Origin: Lysinibacillus fusiformis | Lineage (GTDB): Bacteria > Bacillota > Bacilli > Bacillales_A > Planococcaceae | DNA: 64,000 bases | NCBI RefSeq assembly: GCF_007362955.1 | Contig: NZ_CP041696.1 | Coordinates: 3,906,001-3,970,000 of the forward strand | Direction of reading: 5' to 3' | Shown: positions 28,401-36,809 of the stretch, in pieces | Layout of the letters: each line of letters opens with the position of its first letter | Position numbering within the stretch: the first letter of the stretch is position 1 | Position numbers and translations under genes: made by a program | The notes under the pieces: model-generated | Told to the model about the DNA's origin: nothing | The model's input: the letters and a program-made list of their open reading frames with translations, nothing else | The model's database searches: none

Positions 28401-31400
28401 AGGAATTGAGTATAACGACTAATACGTTGCTATTTGGAGCTTATACTCTCCTACTGAGTGAATATAGTAGCCAAAGCGATATTACTGTAGGGACGATTGT
28501 CAATGGAAGAAATCATCATCAAATAGAAAATATGTTGGGTGCTTTTGTAAATCTGTTGCCAATCAGAAACCAAGTAAATCGAGAAGATACGTTGAGGGAA
28601 TTTTTAAAGGCTTGTAATGAAGTATTATTAGGAGCCTATGAAAATCAAGATTATCCATATACAAGGATGATTGAGGAGAACGAGATAAAAACAGAACGAG
28701 GGAAAAATCCATTATTTAACACAGTCTTTGTTTTACACAATGAATATAGCATGGATAGATTGCCAGAAGTAAATGGCATCCCATTTACTGTCCGTTCCCT
28801 ACCAACAAATACGTCAAAATTAGATCTAAAATTAGATGTATTTAATAGTGTCTCCCATGAATTACTTTGTTTATTAGAATACAACACAAAATTATATAAA
28901 GAAGAAACCATTCAAAAGTTTAGTATGCATTTCACGAAACTCTTGGAGGAAATGGTTAGTCGATTCGAACAAAAACTGGAGTATATTCAAGTGTTAACAG
29001 TTGCAGAAAAGGCAGAGCAGGCAAAGAAAACAAACAATCAAGAAAATCAAAGTAAAAAATCAATCAATTTAGCTATCAGTGCAACATTTACAGCAGAACC
29101 AATTGAGCCTTACATCAAATGGTGGGGTGATCAATTTAATCTGGATGTAAATATATCGTTTGCACCATATAACCAAGTTTTTATGGAACTATTGGATACA
29201 TCGAGCCTGTTCTCTACTAATAAAGATGTTAATCTACTATTCATAAGGTTTGAAGATTGGATTCGAGCTTCACAATCAATCGATGATGATCATTTATGTG
29301 AAGAGCTCTTTAGAAACTTTAATGAATTTGTGTCAATATTTAAGAACAAATCTAAGCAAGTGCCTTATTTTGTTGGCGTATTTCCAGTGTCAACTCATTT
29401 AGGATTGAGTAAGAAAGTTTCTGACTTTATTCAAACATTGAATCGTACGTGGATGAAGGTACTGAATGAGTCTGATAATGTCTATATGATTGATTTCAGC
29501 GCGTTAAATACTTTGTATAGCATTGAACAAATATTTGATGCTGTTAAAGACGCAGAGGGGCATGTGCCATTTAGTGATGAATTTTATGCTGCAATGGGAG
29601 CCGTGGTCATTCGAAACATTCAAGCTTTGAAAAATCAACATTTTAAGGTCATCGTCCTAGATTGTGACAATACTTTATGGCAAGGTGTTTGTGGTGAGGA
29701 TGGGGCTTTAAGTGTCCGAATTGAACAGCCATTTATAGAGCTTCAGAAATTTATGATAAAGAAATATGAAGAAGGCATGTTACTTGCCATCGTCAGTAAG
29801 AACAATGAAGAAGACGTTTGGGAGGTTTTTGAAAAGAATCCAGGAATGCTTCTCAAAAAGGAACACTTTGTGAATTGGAGAATTAACTGGGAACCTAAAT
29901 CGCAAAACATGAAAGAAATAGCTGACGAGCTGAATTTAGGATTAAACAGCTTCATCTTTGTTGATGACAGTCTGACAGAGTGTTTGGAAGTAATGACAAA
30001 CTGTCCAGAAGTATTGAGTTTGCATCTACCTGAAAATGTGAGCGAGATACCTGCTTATCTGTCTCATGTTTGGGCTTTTGATAACTTAGTTGTAACAGAA
30101 GAGGATAAGAAGCGTACAGAGATGTATGTAGCCGAAAGACAGAGAAAAGCAATACAAGATGAAACCATGTCAATTCCCGACTATTTAGCGGGGCTTGAGT
30201 TAAAAATGAGTATGAATAAGGTAGAGAAATCACAAATAGCAAGGGTTTCTCAATTAACTCAAAGAACAAACCAGTTTAACTTGAGCACAAAACGGAGAAC
30301 AGTCGATGAGATTGAGCATTTGCTGAAGCAAACGGATACGAATTGTTGGACTATCGAGGTATCAGATCGATTTGGAGACTATGGCCTTGTTGGGGTAGTT
30401 ATCACAAAAGAGGAAAATCAAAAATTGTTCATTGATACATTCTTGTTAAGCTGTCGAGTTTTAAGTCGATGTATCGAGGATGCGATACTAGTGGGGCTAA
30501 ATAAGCATTGTCACGAAAAAGGCCTCTCATTTGTTGAAGCAACCCACTATCCGACAGCTAAAAATCAACCATTTAAAGCTTTCATTAACCGAATGAATTG
30601 GGAAATGGTTGAAGAGACGGATTCTTGTTTATTATATCGTATGCCTGTTAATAGGTTGCCTCAATCTATTGATGTGATTGATACTTATTTTAACGCAAAC
30701 TATGAAAAGGCAGCACCTGCTGTTACAAAAGAGAGTACGATTTCAGTATATGATGATCAAACTACTGATAAGAAGCCTATTAATCTCGTAGCAGGAACAA
30801 TGGCTGGATCGTGGGGAGTAAATACAACAAATGATGTACATTTAACACATTTGAATTATTTAGTACCACTTAAAAACCACTCAGCTGATGTGCTTGTGAA
30901 ATTACCGAAACAAGAAATAATCCAAAGAGAAAATAATGATCATGAATATGTTGCTCCACGAAATGAAGTGGAAGAAAGGATTGGAGAGATTTGGAAAGAG
31001 GTTCTTGGAATAGAGAAAATTAGCATACATGATTCATTCTTTTCTCTAGGAGCATCGTCATTAGATGGAATTCAGGTTATATCCAGAATGGCCATGGACT
31101 TTGATGCACATTTAAATGATATATTCATTCATGACACGATAGCTAAACTAGCGGAAAATGTACCATTTAAACAAGATCATCTATTACAGCAATTCAAAAA
31201 AATGGAGCAATTAGCCAATTCAACATTGAATACAGATTTATCACAAGTTCCTGCTGTAACAGAAAAGATGGAGAAGTATTATCAACAAATTGAAGAATAT
31301 CGCGATACTGACCTAGACGAAGTGATTGAGTACAAACATATTTTACTAGCTGGAGCAACAGGTTATCTAGGTGCACACCTATTAATGGATATGTTATATA

Positions 31401-32449
31401 ATACTTCTAGTACCATTCATTTACTGATTAGAGGTGCAACTCTATCAGAGGCAGAAAATCGATTGAAGCAGAAAATGGCATTTTATTTTACGGCAAATAC
31501 GTATGAAGCATATAAGGATAGAATAGTTATTTATAATGGTGACATAACGCAAAGGCATATGGGGTTATCTCAAGAAGTATATAACATGCTTGCCGATTTA
31601 ATCGATTGTGTCATGAACTCTGCTGCAAATGTAAGTCATTATGGGAAGTATGAGGAGTCTCATGAGGTAAATGTTGTAGGAACGGAAAAACTGCTAGAAT
31701 TTGCATTTACAGGTCAACAAAAGGACGTACATCATTTGTCGACACCGCTTGTGGCACATGGGAAAATTGATGGAGTCGACCATTTCGTTTATACCGAGTA
31801 TGACCATTTTGTTGGTCAACGAGATGAAAATGTATATGTGAAAAGTAAGCTTGAGGCAGAAATGCTGATTGAGCAAGCAAGAAAAAAAGGGTTAAACTGT
31901 AATATTTACAGAGTGGGGAATCTGAATTACAACACACAAACAATGAAATTCCAGGAAAATATCGAGAGCAATGCTTTTTACACTATGGTTAAATCATTTA
32001 TAAAAATTAATATGGTACCAGCTCTTGAAGCTGACGGTTTAGATTTCTCATTTGTAGATTATGTAAGTAAAGCAATTATTCTTTTATTTAATCGCAAGAA
32101 TATCATGAATGATACCTTCCATGTCTATAACCATAATCGGATTAGTAGTCATACTCTTGGGCATTTCATAAAGGAAGCAGGTTATCCTGATCTTCAAATT
32201 AGTAGTCTTGTTGAATTTAATACCTATGCATTTGCGAATTATCAAAATTCAGAATTAAAGGAACATATCGTGAATATACTTGTTCATGCTGCAATCATGG
32301 GGAATTTAAACGATACGAATTTTATTACTCGATCAGATAAGACAAATATCATCCTAGAAAAATTAGGTTATACATGGGTAGAGCTTGAAAAGGACCATAT
32401 TGAAAAAATGCTAGAATACTCACAGGCAGTCAACTTTATCACAAATTAA
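25445..32449 (+). CDS. Hybrid PKS-NRPS: AT-less KS, PCP, C, FkbH, PCP, reductase
   Basis: 2334 residues, 20 bases after the AT gene. Domains: KS about 26-455 with an intact triad Cys205 (DTACSSS), His338 (EAHGTGT), His378 (NIGHL); a linker to 632 that keeps the post-AT end VPTYSFEKRRCW but no acyltransferase; carrier protein Ser699; condensation domain about 725-1165 with HHIISDG (His885, Asp889); an FkbH domain about 1206-1735 with N-terminal ATFTAEPIEPYIKWW, catalytic D1406 and D1408 in DCDNTLWQGVCGEDG, D1507-D1508 in FVDDS and the GNAT-like tail FGDYGLVGVV; carrier protein Ser1872 in LGASS (one Gly changed to Ala); terminal NAD(P)-binding thioester-reductase fold with GATGYLG at 1970 and YxxxK (Tyr2131, Lys2135). 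FkbH proteins dephosphorylate 1,3-bisphosphoglycerate and load the glyceryl group on a carrier protein. Here FkbH occupies the adenylation-domain slot. No KR, DH or ER is present, so a beta-keto group should remain. Confidence 0.9.
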   Translation: MLNLDAAKLTELFNSGSNQTIEEVSGRDIAIVGMAVHLPSAQNVDEFWGNLKEGKDCITEFPKNREKDAAAYLNFIGMDEAKIKFGKGAYLSDVDSFDYSFFQLSPKEAELMHPDQRLFLETAWKAIEDSGYSGERIKGSKTGVYIGHSTVPFTDTLYDYSRFIAEDDESLIPMALPGNLHSIIASRISYILDLKGPSIAVDTACSSSLVAVHLACQSIRNGECNMAIAGSVKTNLFPLNSRTKLGIEASDERAKTFDDSSDGTARGEGVVAIILKPLSHAVRDRDQIYAVIKGSAMNQDGSSIGITAPNAVAQENVITASWENAGVDPETIAYIEAHGTGTALGDPIEIDGITRAFSMYTDKKQFCGIGAVKTNIGHLDNCAGIVGLIKASLALKNREIPPTLNFHYPNRQIPFENTPVYVNNVLQPWESEGFPRRCGVSSFGLSGTNCHMVLEEAPDTQGQEEASLVNKHVLTLSAKSKASLTSLIDEYYQFSLNEQDKAIASLCYTSNTGRGQYNYRVSLLIENVTELQEKLRYLLEHELKGAKEKDIYVGEHKQPLDAQVKNRLSHSAKEKIAEYLDSAEKDFSLLEEICELYCEGATINWSEFYSKERIYKRTVPTYSFEKRRCWYEVDSSKRKIRIMEGNEGQEEQLVQLKLLGKDGEAYTETEYKVAQIWAETLGFDELSIDDNFYELGGDSIIATRIINSVNQAFKVNLEVTSLLRHPSIKELAHLLEKNRAEMKQEGRISSIVPIEKKDYYQISTVQKQVFAQSQYKHIGIALNMPIVLEFKGLIDRERIQFVFDELIRRHEVFRTRFSFADGGIVQYIADDLDFKVGYCEIAEQELNEKLTNLVQPFKLEVAPLIRATLLNVSNKRHVLFFDMHHIISDGKSCDVFIKEMISLYENELLPNIDVQYKDFVVWQEEYLKTEHITKQGEYWKEVLNNDPNELQIPIDFEREEEHSFKGSTIEFKISSETIEKLMNLAKELSITTNTLLFGAYTLLLSEYSSQSDITVGTIVNGRNHHQIENMLGAFVNLLPIRNQVNREDTLREFLKACNEVLLGAYENQDYPYTRMIEENEIKTERGKNPLFNTVFVLHNEYSMDRLPEVNGIPFTVRSLPTNTSKLDLKLDVFNSVSHELLCLLEYNTKLYKEETIQKFSMHFTKLLEEMVSRFEQKLEYIQVLTVAEKAEQAKKTNNQENQSKKSINLAISATFTAEPIEPYIKWWGDQFNLDVNISFAPYNQVFMELLDTSSLFSTNKDVNLLFIRFEDWIRASQSIDDDHLCEELFRNFNEFVSIFKNKSKQVPYFVGVFPVSTHLGLSKKVSDFIQTLNRTWMKVLNESDNVYMIDFSALNTLYSIEQIFDAVKDAEGHVPFSDEFYAAMGAVVIRNIQALKNQHFKVIVLDCDNTLWQGVCGEDGALSVRIEQPFIELQKFMIKKYEEGMLLAIVSKNNEEDVWEVFEKNPGMLLKKEHFVNWRINWEPKSQNMKEIADELNLGLNSFIFVDDSLTECLEVMTNCPEVLSLHLPENVSEIPAYLSHVWAFDNLVVTEEDKKRTEMYVAERQRKAIQDETMSIPDYLAGLELKMSMNKVEKSQIARVSQLTQRTNQFNLSTKRRTVDEIEHLLKQTDTNCWTIEVSDRFGDYGLVGVVITKEENQKLFIDTFLLSCRVLSRCIEDAILVGLNKHCHEKGLSFVEATHYPTAKNQPFKAFINRMNWEMVEETDSCLLYRMPVNRLPQSIDVIDTYFNANYEKAAPAVTKESTISVYDDQTTDKKPINLVAGTMAGSWGVNTTNDVHLTHLNYLVPLKNHSADVLVKLPKQEIIQRENNDHEYVAPRNEVEERIGEIWKEVLGIEKISIHDSFFSLGASSLDGIQVISRMAMDFDAHLNDIFIHDTIAKLAENVPFKQDHLLQQFKKMEQLANSTLNTDLSQVPAVTEKMEKYYQQIEEYRDTDLDEVIEYKHILLAGATGYLGAHLLMDMLYNTSSTIHLLIRGATLSEAENRLKQKMAFYFTANTYEAYKDRIVIYNGDITQRHMGLSQEVYNMLADLIDCVMNSAANVSHYGKYEESHEVNVVGTEKLLEFAFTGQQKDVHHLSTPLVAHGKIDGVDHFVYTEYDHFVGQRDENVYVKSKLEAEMLIEQARKKGLNCNIYRVGNLNYNTQTMKFQENIESNAFYTMVKSFIKINMVPALEADGLDFSFVDYVSKAIILLFNRKNIMNDTFHVYNHNRISSHTLGHFIKEAGYPDLQISSLVEFNTYAFANYQNSELKEHIVNILVHAAIMGNLNDTNFITRSDKTNIILEKLGYTWVELEKDHIEKMLEYSQAVNFITN

Positions 32450-32474
32450 ATCGGTGCATATTCATCAAATCAAA

Positions 32475-32530
32475 CCTAGAAGTAATTAGCTTAGTGAAAG
32501 GGGCAAGATGACCTTCTAATTACTTCTAGG
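32475..32530 (+). other. 15-bp perfect hairpin between megasynthase and reductase genes
   Basis: CCTAGAAGTAATTAG pairs exactly with CTAATTACTTCTAGG around a 26-base loop. No T-run follows, so it is more likely an RNA stability or processing element inside the operon than a full terminator. Confidence 0.5.
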
Positions 32531-32595
32531 GTATACAAATGAAACAAGTTGGAGTGTGAGTGAATCGCAGATTAAAAGAATCGAGGTAAAGAAGG

Positions 32596-33537
32596 GTGAA
32601 AGTATTAATATTTGGATCAGGTGTAATTGGTACAATATATGGGTATGTTTTGGAGAAGGCAGGAAATGAAGTCACTCATTATGTTCGTCCTGGTAAAGTG
32701 GAAAGTTTGGCAAAAGGGATTAAGCTTGACCTACTAGACGGTAGAAATAAGTCTGCAAAGATAAATGAGACCTACAACCTACAAGTGACGGATTCCTTTC
32801 CGGATTTAGACCAATTTGATTTAGTAATTGTTAGTGTTAGGCACTATCAATTGGAGAATGTGCTGCCTTTGCTTGCTGAAAACATGGGGAAAACAGATAT
32901 TTTATTCTTTAACCACACGTGGGATGAGGTTGAAAAAATTGAAAAATACATCCCACGTCAAAACTATTTATTAGGCTTTCCAGGCGCTGGTGGTGGCTTC
33001 GTTAAAAACGGGGATATAGTGCTAAATGGTGCATTAATGGACAAAGTGTATCTAGGTGAGGTAGATGGAATATATACGCAACGTTTAGAAAAAGTGTCAA
33101 GTATGTTTAATCAGGCAAAGATTAAAACAGACATTCAAAAGAATATTCTTCATTGGCTATGGGTACATTTTGCTATTAATGCTGGTCTAGGTAGCGCAAT
33201 TCTGAAGTCTGGAGACGCATTAGAATTTATGAAAAGCATCTCGAAAATTCGCGAAGGAGTTCTGTGTGCCCAAGATGCATTCGAGGTATGCAAATCTCGA
33301 GGGGTCGATGTAAAATCTCTTGCAAATGCTAAACCGTTCTCCCTTCCCTCTTGGCTAGTGGCCTTTACCTTCTGGATTTTGTTAAAAGTCGACAAGCCAC
33401 AACGACGTATCTTTGAATATTACGATGGTACGGAAGAAATGAAAAAAATATACGATGATCTAACGAACACAGCTGAAAAGAATAAAATTAACATGCCCTA
33501 TTTTTCAAAAATGAAAAAAAGCATTGCACAGGCATAG
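32596..33537 (+). CDS. Ketopantoate-reductase-like NAD(P)H oxidoreductase
   Basis: 313 residues from a GTG behind AAAGAAGG. The Rossmann nucleotide site is at the very N-terminus (VLIFGSGVIGTIYG), and the ApbA/PanE organisation is kept: a lysine and asparagine region near FFNHTWDEVE, then a helical C-terminal domain with WLWVHFAINAGLGS. It resembles the panE family but there is no panB or panC nearby. Its position at the end of the biosynthetic operon, before a clear terminator, suggests it reduces a ketone or aldehyde in the product. A plain pantothenate role cannot be excluded. Confidence 0.8.
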   Translation: MKVLIFGSGVIGTIYGYVLEKAGNEVTHYVRPGKVESLAKGIKLDLLDGRNKSAKINETYNLQVTDSFPDLDQFDLVIVSVRHYQLENVLPLLAENMGKTDILFFNHTWDEVEKIEKYIPRQNYLLGFPGAGGGFVKNGDIVLNGALMDKVYLGEVDGIYTQRLEKVSSMFNQAKIKTDIQKNILHWLWVHFAINAGLGSAILKSGDALEFMKSISKIREGVLCAQDAFEVCKSRGVDVKSLANAKPFSLPSWLVAFTFWILLKVDKPQRRIFEYYDGTEEMKKIYDDLTNTAEKNKINMPYFSKMKKSIAQA

Positions 33538-33626
33538 AAGCTTTAGTCTAATGCGGTCACGTTTAACATGGTGATAGTATATAGAGCAGTCCGAAACAAT
33601 CCTTTGTAGGACTAATTCTATTTTAG

Positions 33627-33668
33627 AAAAGCCTAAGAGTGTTATGACAACATTCTTGGGCTTTTAGT
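33627..33668 (+). terminator. Intrinsic terminator of the biosynthetic operon
   Basis: AAAAGCCTAAGAGTGTT pairs with AACATTCTTGGGCTTTT (two G-U pairs) around ATGAC. It lies 90 bases after the reductase gene and separates it from the Sfp gene. Confidence 0.8.
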
Positions 33669-33812
33669 TTGGTGTAACGCAGATGATATAGACAGTGAAG
33701 TTCAAATAACAGCTATGTAGGTAAGCGTATTTTATTCCAGTTGCTTGAGAAAAATTGAAAAATCAAGTCTAATGACCATTTGGGAAGTCAGTTTGTAAAT
33801 GGGGGAATTGTT

Positions 33813-34511
33813 ATGCAATGTTTTGCCATTCAATTAAAGCATCCTTTACCTGATAAAATGAAGCATTCATTTTTAGAAATAGTAGATGATGAACTAAGAA
33901 AAAAGTTAGCTCGTTACAAAAGAAAAAGCGATTTTGAGTTGAATTTATGTACACATGTCCTGTTACGTATAGTGATTAACCGTTTTTATCAGTATGATTT
34001 TAACAAAATAGCTTTTAGTAAAAACCTATATGGAAAACCGTATATCGAACAAGGAAATATTCACTTTAATATTTCTCACTCACATGAATGGGGAGTTTGT
34101 GTTATTGATGATACCCCCGTTGGAGTGGATATTGAAAGGGTTACTCCAATAGATGTTCGTAGTATGATGAATTGTTTTTCAGATAGTGAACAAAAGGCAA
34201 TCTTTCAACTGTCAATAACTGATCAACTTCAAACGTTTTATCGCATATGGGTATTAAAGGAGAGTTATCTAAAAAAACTAGGTGTAGGTTTGTCTAAAGC
34301 ACTAAGCTCCTTTACATTTCATACTGAGGATGAAAGGGTCATTGTCCAAGATAATCAGTATGTCCATGGAACACATTATTTTTATGAAGAAAATATAGAC
34401 AATTATAAGGTAGCGATTTGTGCTGAACATAATGACTTTCCAGAAAACATTTCGGTTATTTCAATTCAAGAGTTAAGTGGATATATAGCCGATTTGAACG
34501 TTCGAAACTAA
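33813..34511 (+). CDS. Sfp-type 4-phosphopantetheinyl transferase
   Basis: 232 residues from the ATG at 33813, which has GGGGG seven bases upstream; the in-frame TTG at 33780 has no such site. Signature motifs are FNISHSHEWGV, VGVDIERV (magnesium-binding Asp and Glu) and WVLKESYLKKLGVGL. It moves phosphopantetheine from CoA to the serines of the carrier proteins, here Ser613, Ser1663, Ser699 and Ser1872 of the two megasynthases. It is in its own transcript after a terminator but clearly belongs to the locus. Confidence 0.92.
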   Translation: MQCFAIQLKHPLPDKMKHSFLEIVDDELRKKLARYKRKSDFELNLCTHVLLRIVINRFYQYDFNKIAFSKNLYGKPYIEQGNIHFNISHSHEWGVCVIDDTPVGVDIERVTPIDVRSMMNCFSDSEQKAIFQLSITDQLQTFYRIWVLKESYLKKLGVGLSKALSSFTFHTEDERVIVQDNQYVHGTHYFYEENIDNYKVAICAEHNDFPENISVISIQELSGYIADLNVRN

Positions 34512-34661
34512 TTGGAGGAACCGTTCTAGGAGAGAGGGGAAGCAGCCTTACGTATTTCTTTAAACGTTTTAAATGATAGTTTCTAAACAGATAATTAATA
34601 AAGTTACTGCGTAAGGGAGTAATAAAAACCGCATTTAGACTAATTACGGTAATATAATAAG

Positions 34662-34710
34662 TAATACTTGTTGTATTATCAAGAGTAATTTACATAAATG
34701 TTTTTTAACT
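34662..34710 (+). repeat. Stray copy of the 3-prime end of the 8408 gene
   Basis: Matches 8705-8753 except at three adjacent bases. No matching coding sequence precedes it, so it is a leftover of a duplication or recombination. The surrounding gap 34512-35114 holds this copy, a terminator at 34820 and otherwise A+T-rich sequence without a gene. Confidence 0.7.
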
Positions 34711-34819
34711 CAATGATTAGGCGATTTCGCTTGGGGTCCTCAACCTAAGAAAGTTATTTAATCTGTCTACCTAATGAGAGCGGTCAACCTTGTATAGCAA
34801 GGGGTTTTAAGACAAACAA

Positions 34820-34852
34820 TAAAAAACCCGGAAAATAAATTCCGGGTTTGAT
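34820..34852. terminator. Hairpin with AAACCCGGA stem
   Basis: AAACCCGGA (34824-34832) pairs with TCCGGGTTT (34841-34849), with A-rich sequence on the left and GTTTG on the right. Likely a bidirectional terminator between the Sfp gene and the convergent BRCT gene. Confidence 0.65.
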
Positions 34853-35114
34853 TACCACTTACATTTATTTCTCCATGACACACTGCCTCGCTTCCGCATT
34901 GGATCCTAAGATTTACCTAAGAAAACAGTACTTTAGCTTTATTCAGTATTGATGGTCCTTCAGAGTTATCGATCAATCGCACTCATCGGGTTAACCCTCC
35001 TAGTCATATAGAATACTAAGTGAAATCTTTATTAGTATAGCCCAATTATTATTTTTCATACGTATTATTTTTTTGTAAATTAATAATAAGATATTTCCAC
35101 GTAAAAGATGGTAG

Positions 35115-35441
35115 CTATTCTTTGTGCATAGAAATGAGCCACAAAAAATCAGCCTCAGGAATAATTTGAATGTCCAGTCCGTGACTAATCAACTGCTCAG
35201 CTTTTAATTGTTTCGTACTTATACCACGACGTTTATCTCCAAGAATGACGAAATCTGTCTCTTGTGTAACAGCTCCTTGCATAGTTCCTCCAAAAGCTTG
35301 TACTTTTTTTGCTGCTTCTGAACGTGTCATCGTGGAAAGTGCCCCTGTAAAGACAATTTGTTTTTTATCAAATGGATGCATCAGGCTATCCGATGAGTCA
35401 CAAAGGAAAATGACTGCTGCGTTGTCTGTATGTTTGTTCAT
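35115..35441 (-). CDS. BRCT-domain protein
   Basis: 108 residues from the ATG at 35441 behind AAGGAGAAGCACC. The C-terminal 80 residues are a BRCT domain: KQIVFTGALSTMTRSEA opens it, the glycine turn AFGGTMQGAVT follows, then TDFVILGD and a closing hydrophobic helix with DFLWLI. This domain is best known from NAD-dependent DNA ligase, but here it stands alone after a short 25-residue tail, so it is a free BRCT protein probably binding DNA ends or a phosphoprotein. Monocistronic. Confidence 0.8.
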   Translation of the reverse strand: MNKHTDNAAVIFLCDSSDSLMHPFDKKQIVFTGALSTMTRSEAAKKVQAFGGTMQGAVTQETDFVILGDKRRGISTKQLKAEQLISHGLDIQIIPEADFLWLISMHKE

Positions 35442-35755
35442 GGTGCTTCTCCTTAATTGTATAGAAAAATTGATGGATGACAAAAACGGTATTGTTATGT
35501 CATATTCGTTTTTATACGATTATCACTCAGAAATTATTGATCCTACTTATTACAATATAAAACATTCAAATGGAATAATCGATGAATTATTATGTTTAAA
35601 TAATGTGTCTATCTGAAAACCGTCCCATAATTAAATCAGGTTTTAACGAAATGTGTTAACATAGACTATCAACATTGAAATTATATGTGTTCAGCAACAT
35701 GAATTTATGGCTATTGAATACGTTCGTATAGAGAGGAATATTGAGGTGAAATCTT

Positions 35756-36718
35756 ATGTCTAAAATTGACAACATGATGGCGATTCTATGGATGTTGAAT
35801 ACTGGTAGGAAAATTACTGCCCAACAAATAGCTGAAAAGTTAGAGATTAATATAAGGACTGTTTACCGTTATATTGATGCACTTTGTGCCAGTGGTGTGC
35901 CGATTATCGCTGACGCTGGTCATAATGGGGGCTATACTCTGTTGAATAATTTTATTGAAAGTCCTCTTCTTTTTGATGTTCAAGAGCAAACGGCATTACT
36001 GCATGCTGCCGCTTTTGCACAAGAAGCTGGCTATTTTTTAGGAGAAGCATTAGACAGCGCAACATCAAAGCTAAAAATGTATACAAATCAAGAGCAGGAA
36101 AGGCTAATCAAGCAACATTTAGAAGGGCTTGAAGTACTAAGTTCAATTGGAAAATCATCAATGGAGCCAGTATTGAAGAAACTGGAGCAAGGTATAGTAC
36201 ACGAAACATCTGTAGACATTGCATACCATACAAGTCATGAAGGGCAACCCAAACGTAGGATTGTTGATCCATATGGCATTGTTTATTGGAATAATAACTG
36301 GTATGTCATTGCATTTTGTCATATAAGGAATGAAATCCGCAATTTTAAAGTGGAGCGAATTATCAGTATTAATCAAACAGCAATTTCCTTCCAACGACCA
36401 AAGCCTTTTTCGGCAGATGAATTTTTTATGAAAAGCCTACTGCCAGAAGTAAAAGATAAAAAAGGGCTTATATCTTTCGTTGTTGGTGGTAAGGTAAGTG
36501 CGTTAGATCACTTATGTCAGCATTGGTTTTTAGGACATCACGTTAAAGAACGGACTTCAAATACAGTAATATTTCTACTAGAAGAACAAGCACTTCATAG
36601 GTATGTACCGTATTTACTTTTACCGTATGGCAAATCTATTCAAGTAATCGAACCAAGCAGTTTGAAGCAAACACTGATTGAAGTTCTTAATGACTTAATT
36701 CATTATTATCAAGTTTAA
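35756..36718 (+). CDS. YafY-type regulator with HTH and WYL domains
   Basis: 320 residues behind GAGGTGAAATCTT. The N-terminal helix-turn-helix of the DeoR/HTH_11 kind is clear (KITAQQIAEKLEINIRTVYR, then GVPIIADAGHNGGY). The central domain is WYL: YHTSHEGQPKRRIVDPYGIV and YWNNNWYVIAFC. WYL domains usually sense nucleotides or small ligands. A terminator follows directly. The DJ-1 family gene downstream could be a target but has its own ribosome site after the terminator. Confidence 0.88.
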   Translation: MSKIDNMMAILWMLNTGRKITAQQIAEKLEINIRTVYRYIDALCASGVPIIADAGHNGGYTLLNNFIESPLLFDVQEQTALLHAAAFAQEAGYFLGEALDSATSKLKMYTNQEQERLIKQHLEGLEVLSSIGKSSMEPVLKKLEQGIVHETSVDIAYHTSHEGQPKRRIVDPYGIVYWNNNWYVIAFCHIRNEIRNFKVERIISINQTAISFQRPKPFSADEFFMKSLLPEVKDKKGLISFVVGGKVSALDHLCQHWFLGHHVKERTSNTVIFLLEEQALHRYVPYLLLPYGKSIQVIEPSSLKQTLIEVLNDLIHYYQV

Positions 36719-36755
36719 AAACTTTACTGACGGAGGATGTCAGTAAAGTTTTTTT
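36717..36755 (+). terminator. Intrinsic terminator of the WYL regulator
   Basis: AAACTTTACTGAC pairs with GTCAGTAAAGTTT, followed by a long T-run. It begins at the stop codon. Confidence 0.85.
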
Positions 36756-36809
36756 ATAATTGGGTATATCGATGAATTCGATGAATGAAAGACAAAAGGA
36801 GTGTGTATT

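Noticed and set aside
35245..35616. 123-codon plus-strand ORF opposite the BRCT gene
   Set aside because: Antisense shadow: cysteine/serine-rich and without a ribosome site, while the minus strand carries a clear BRCT domain.
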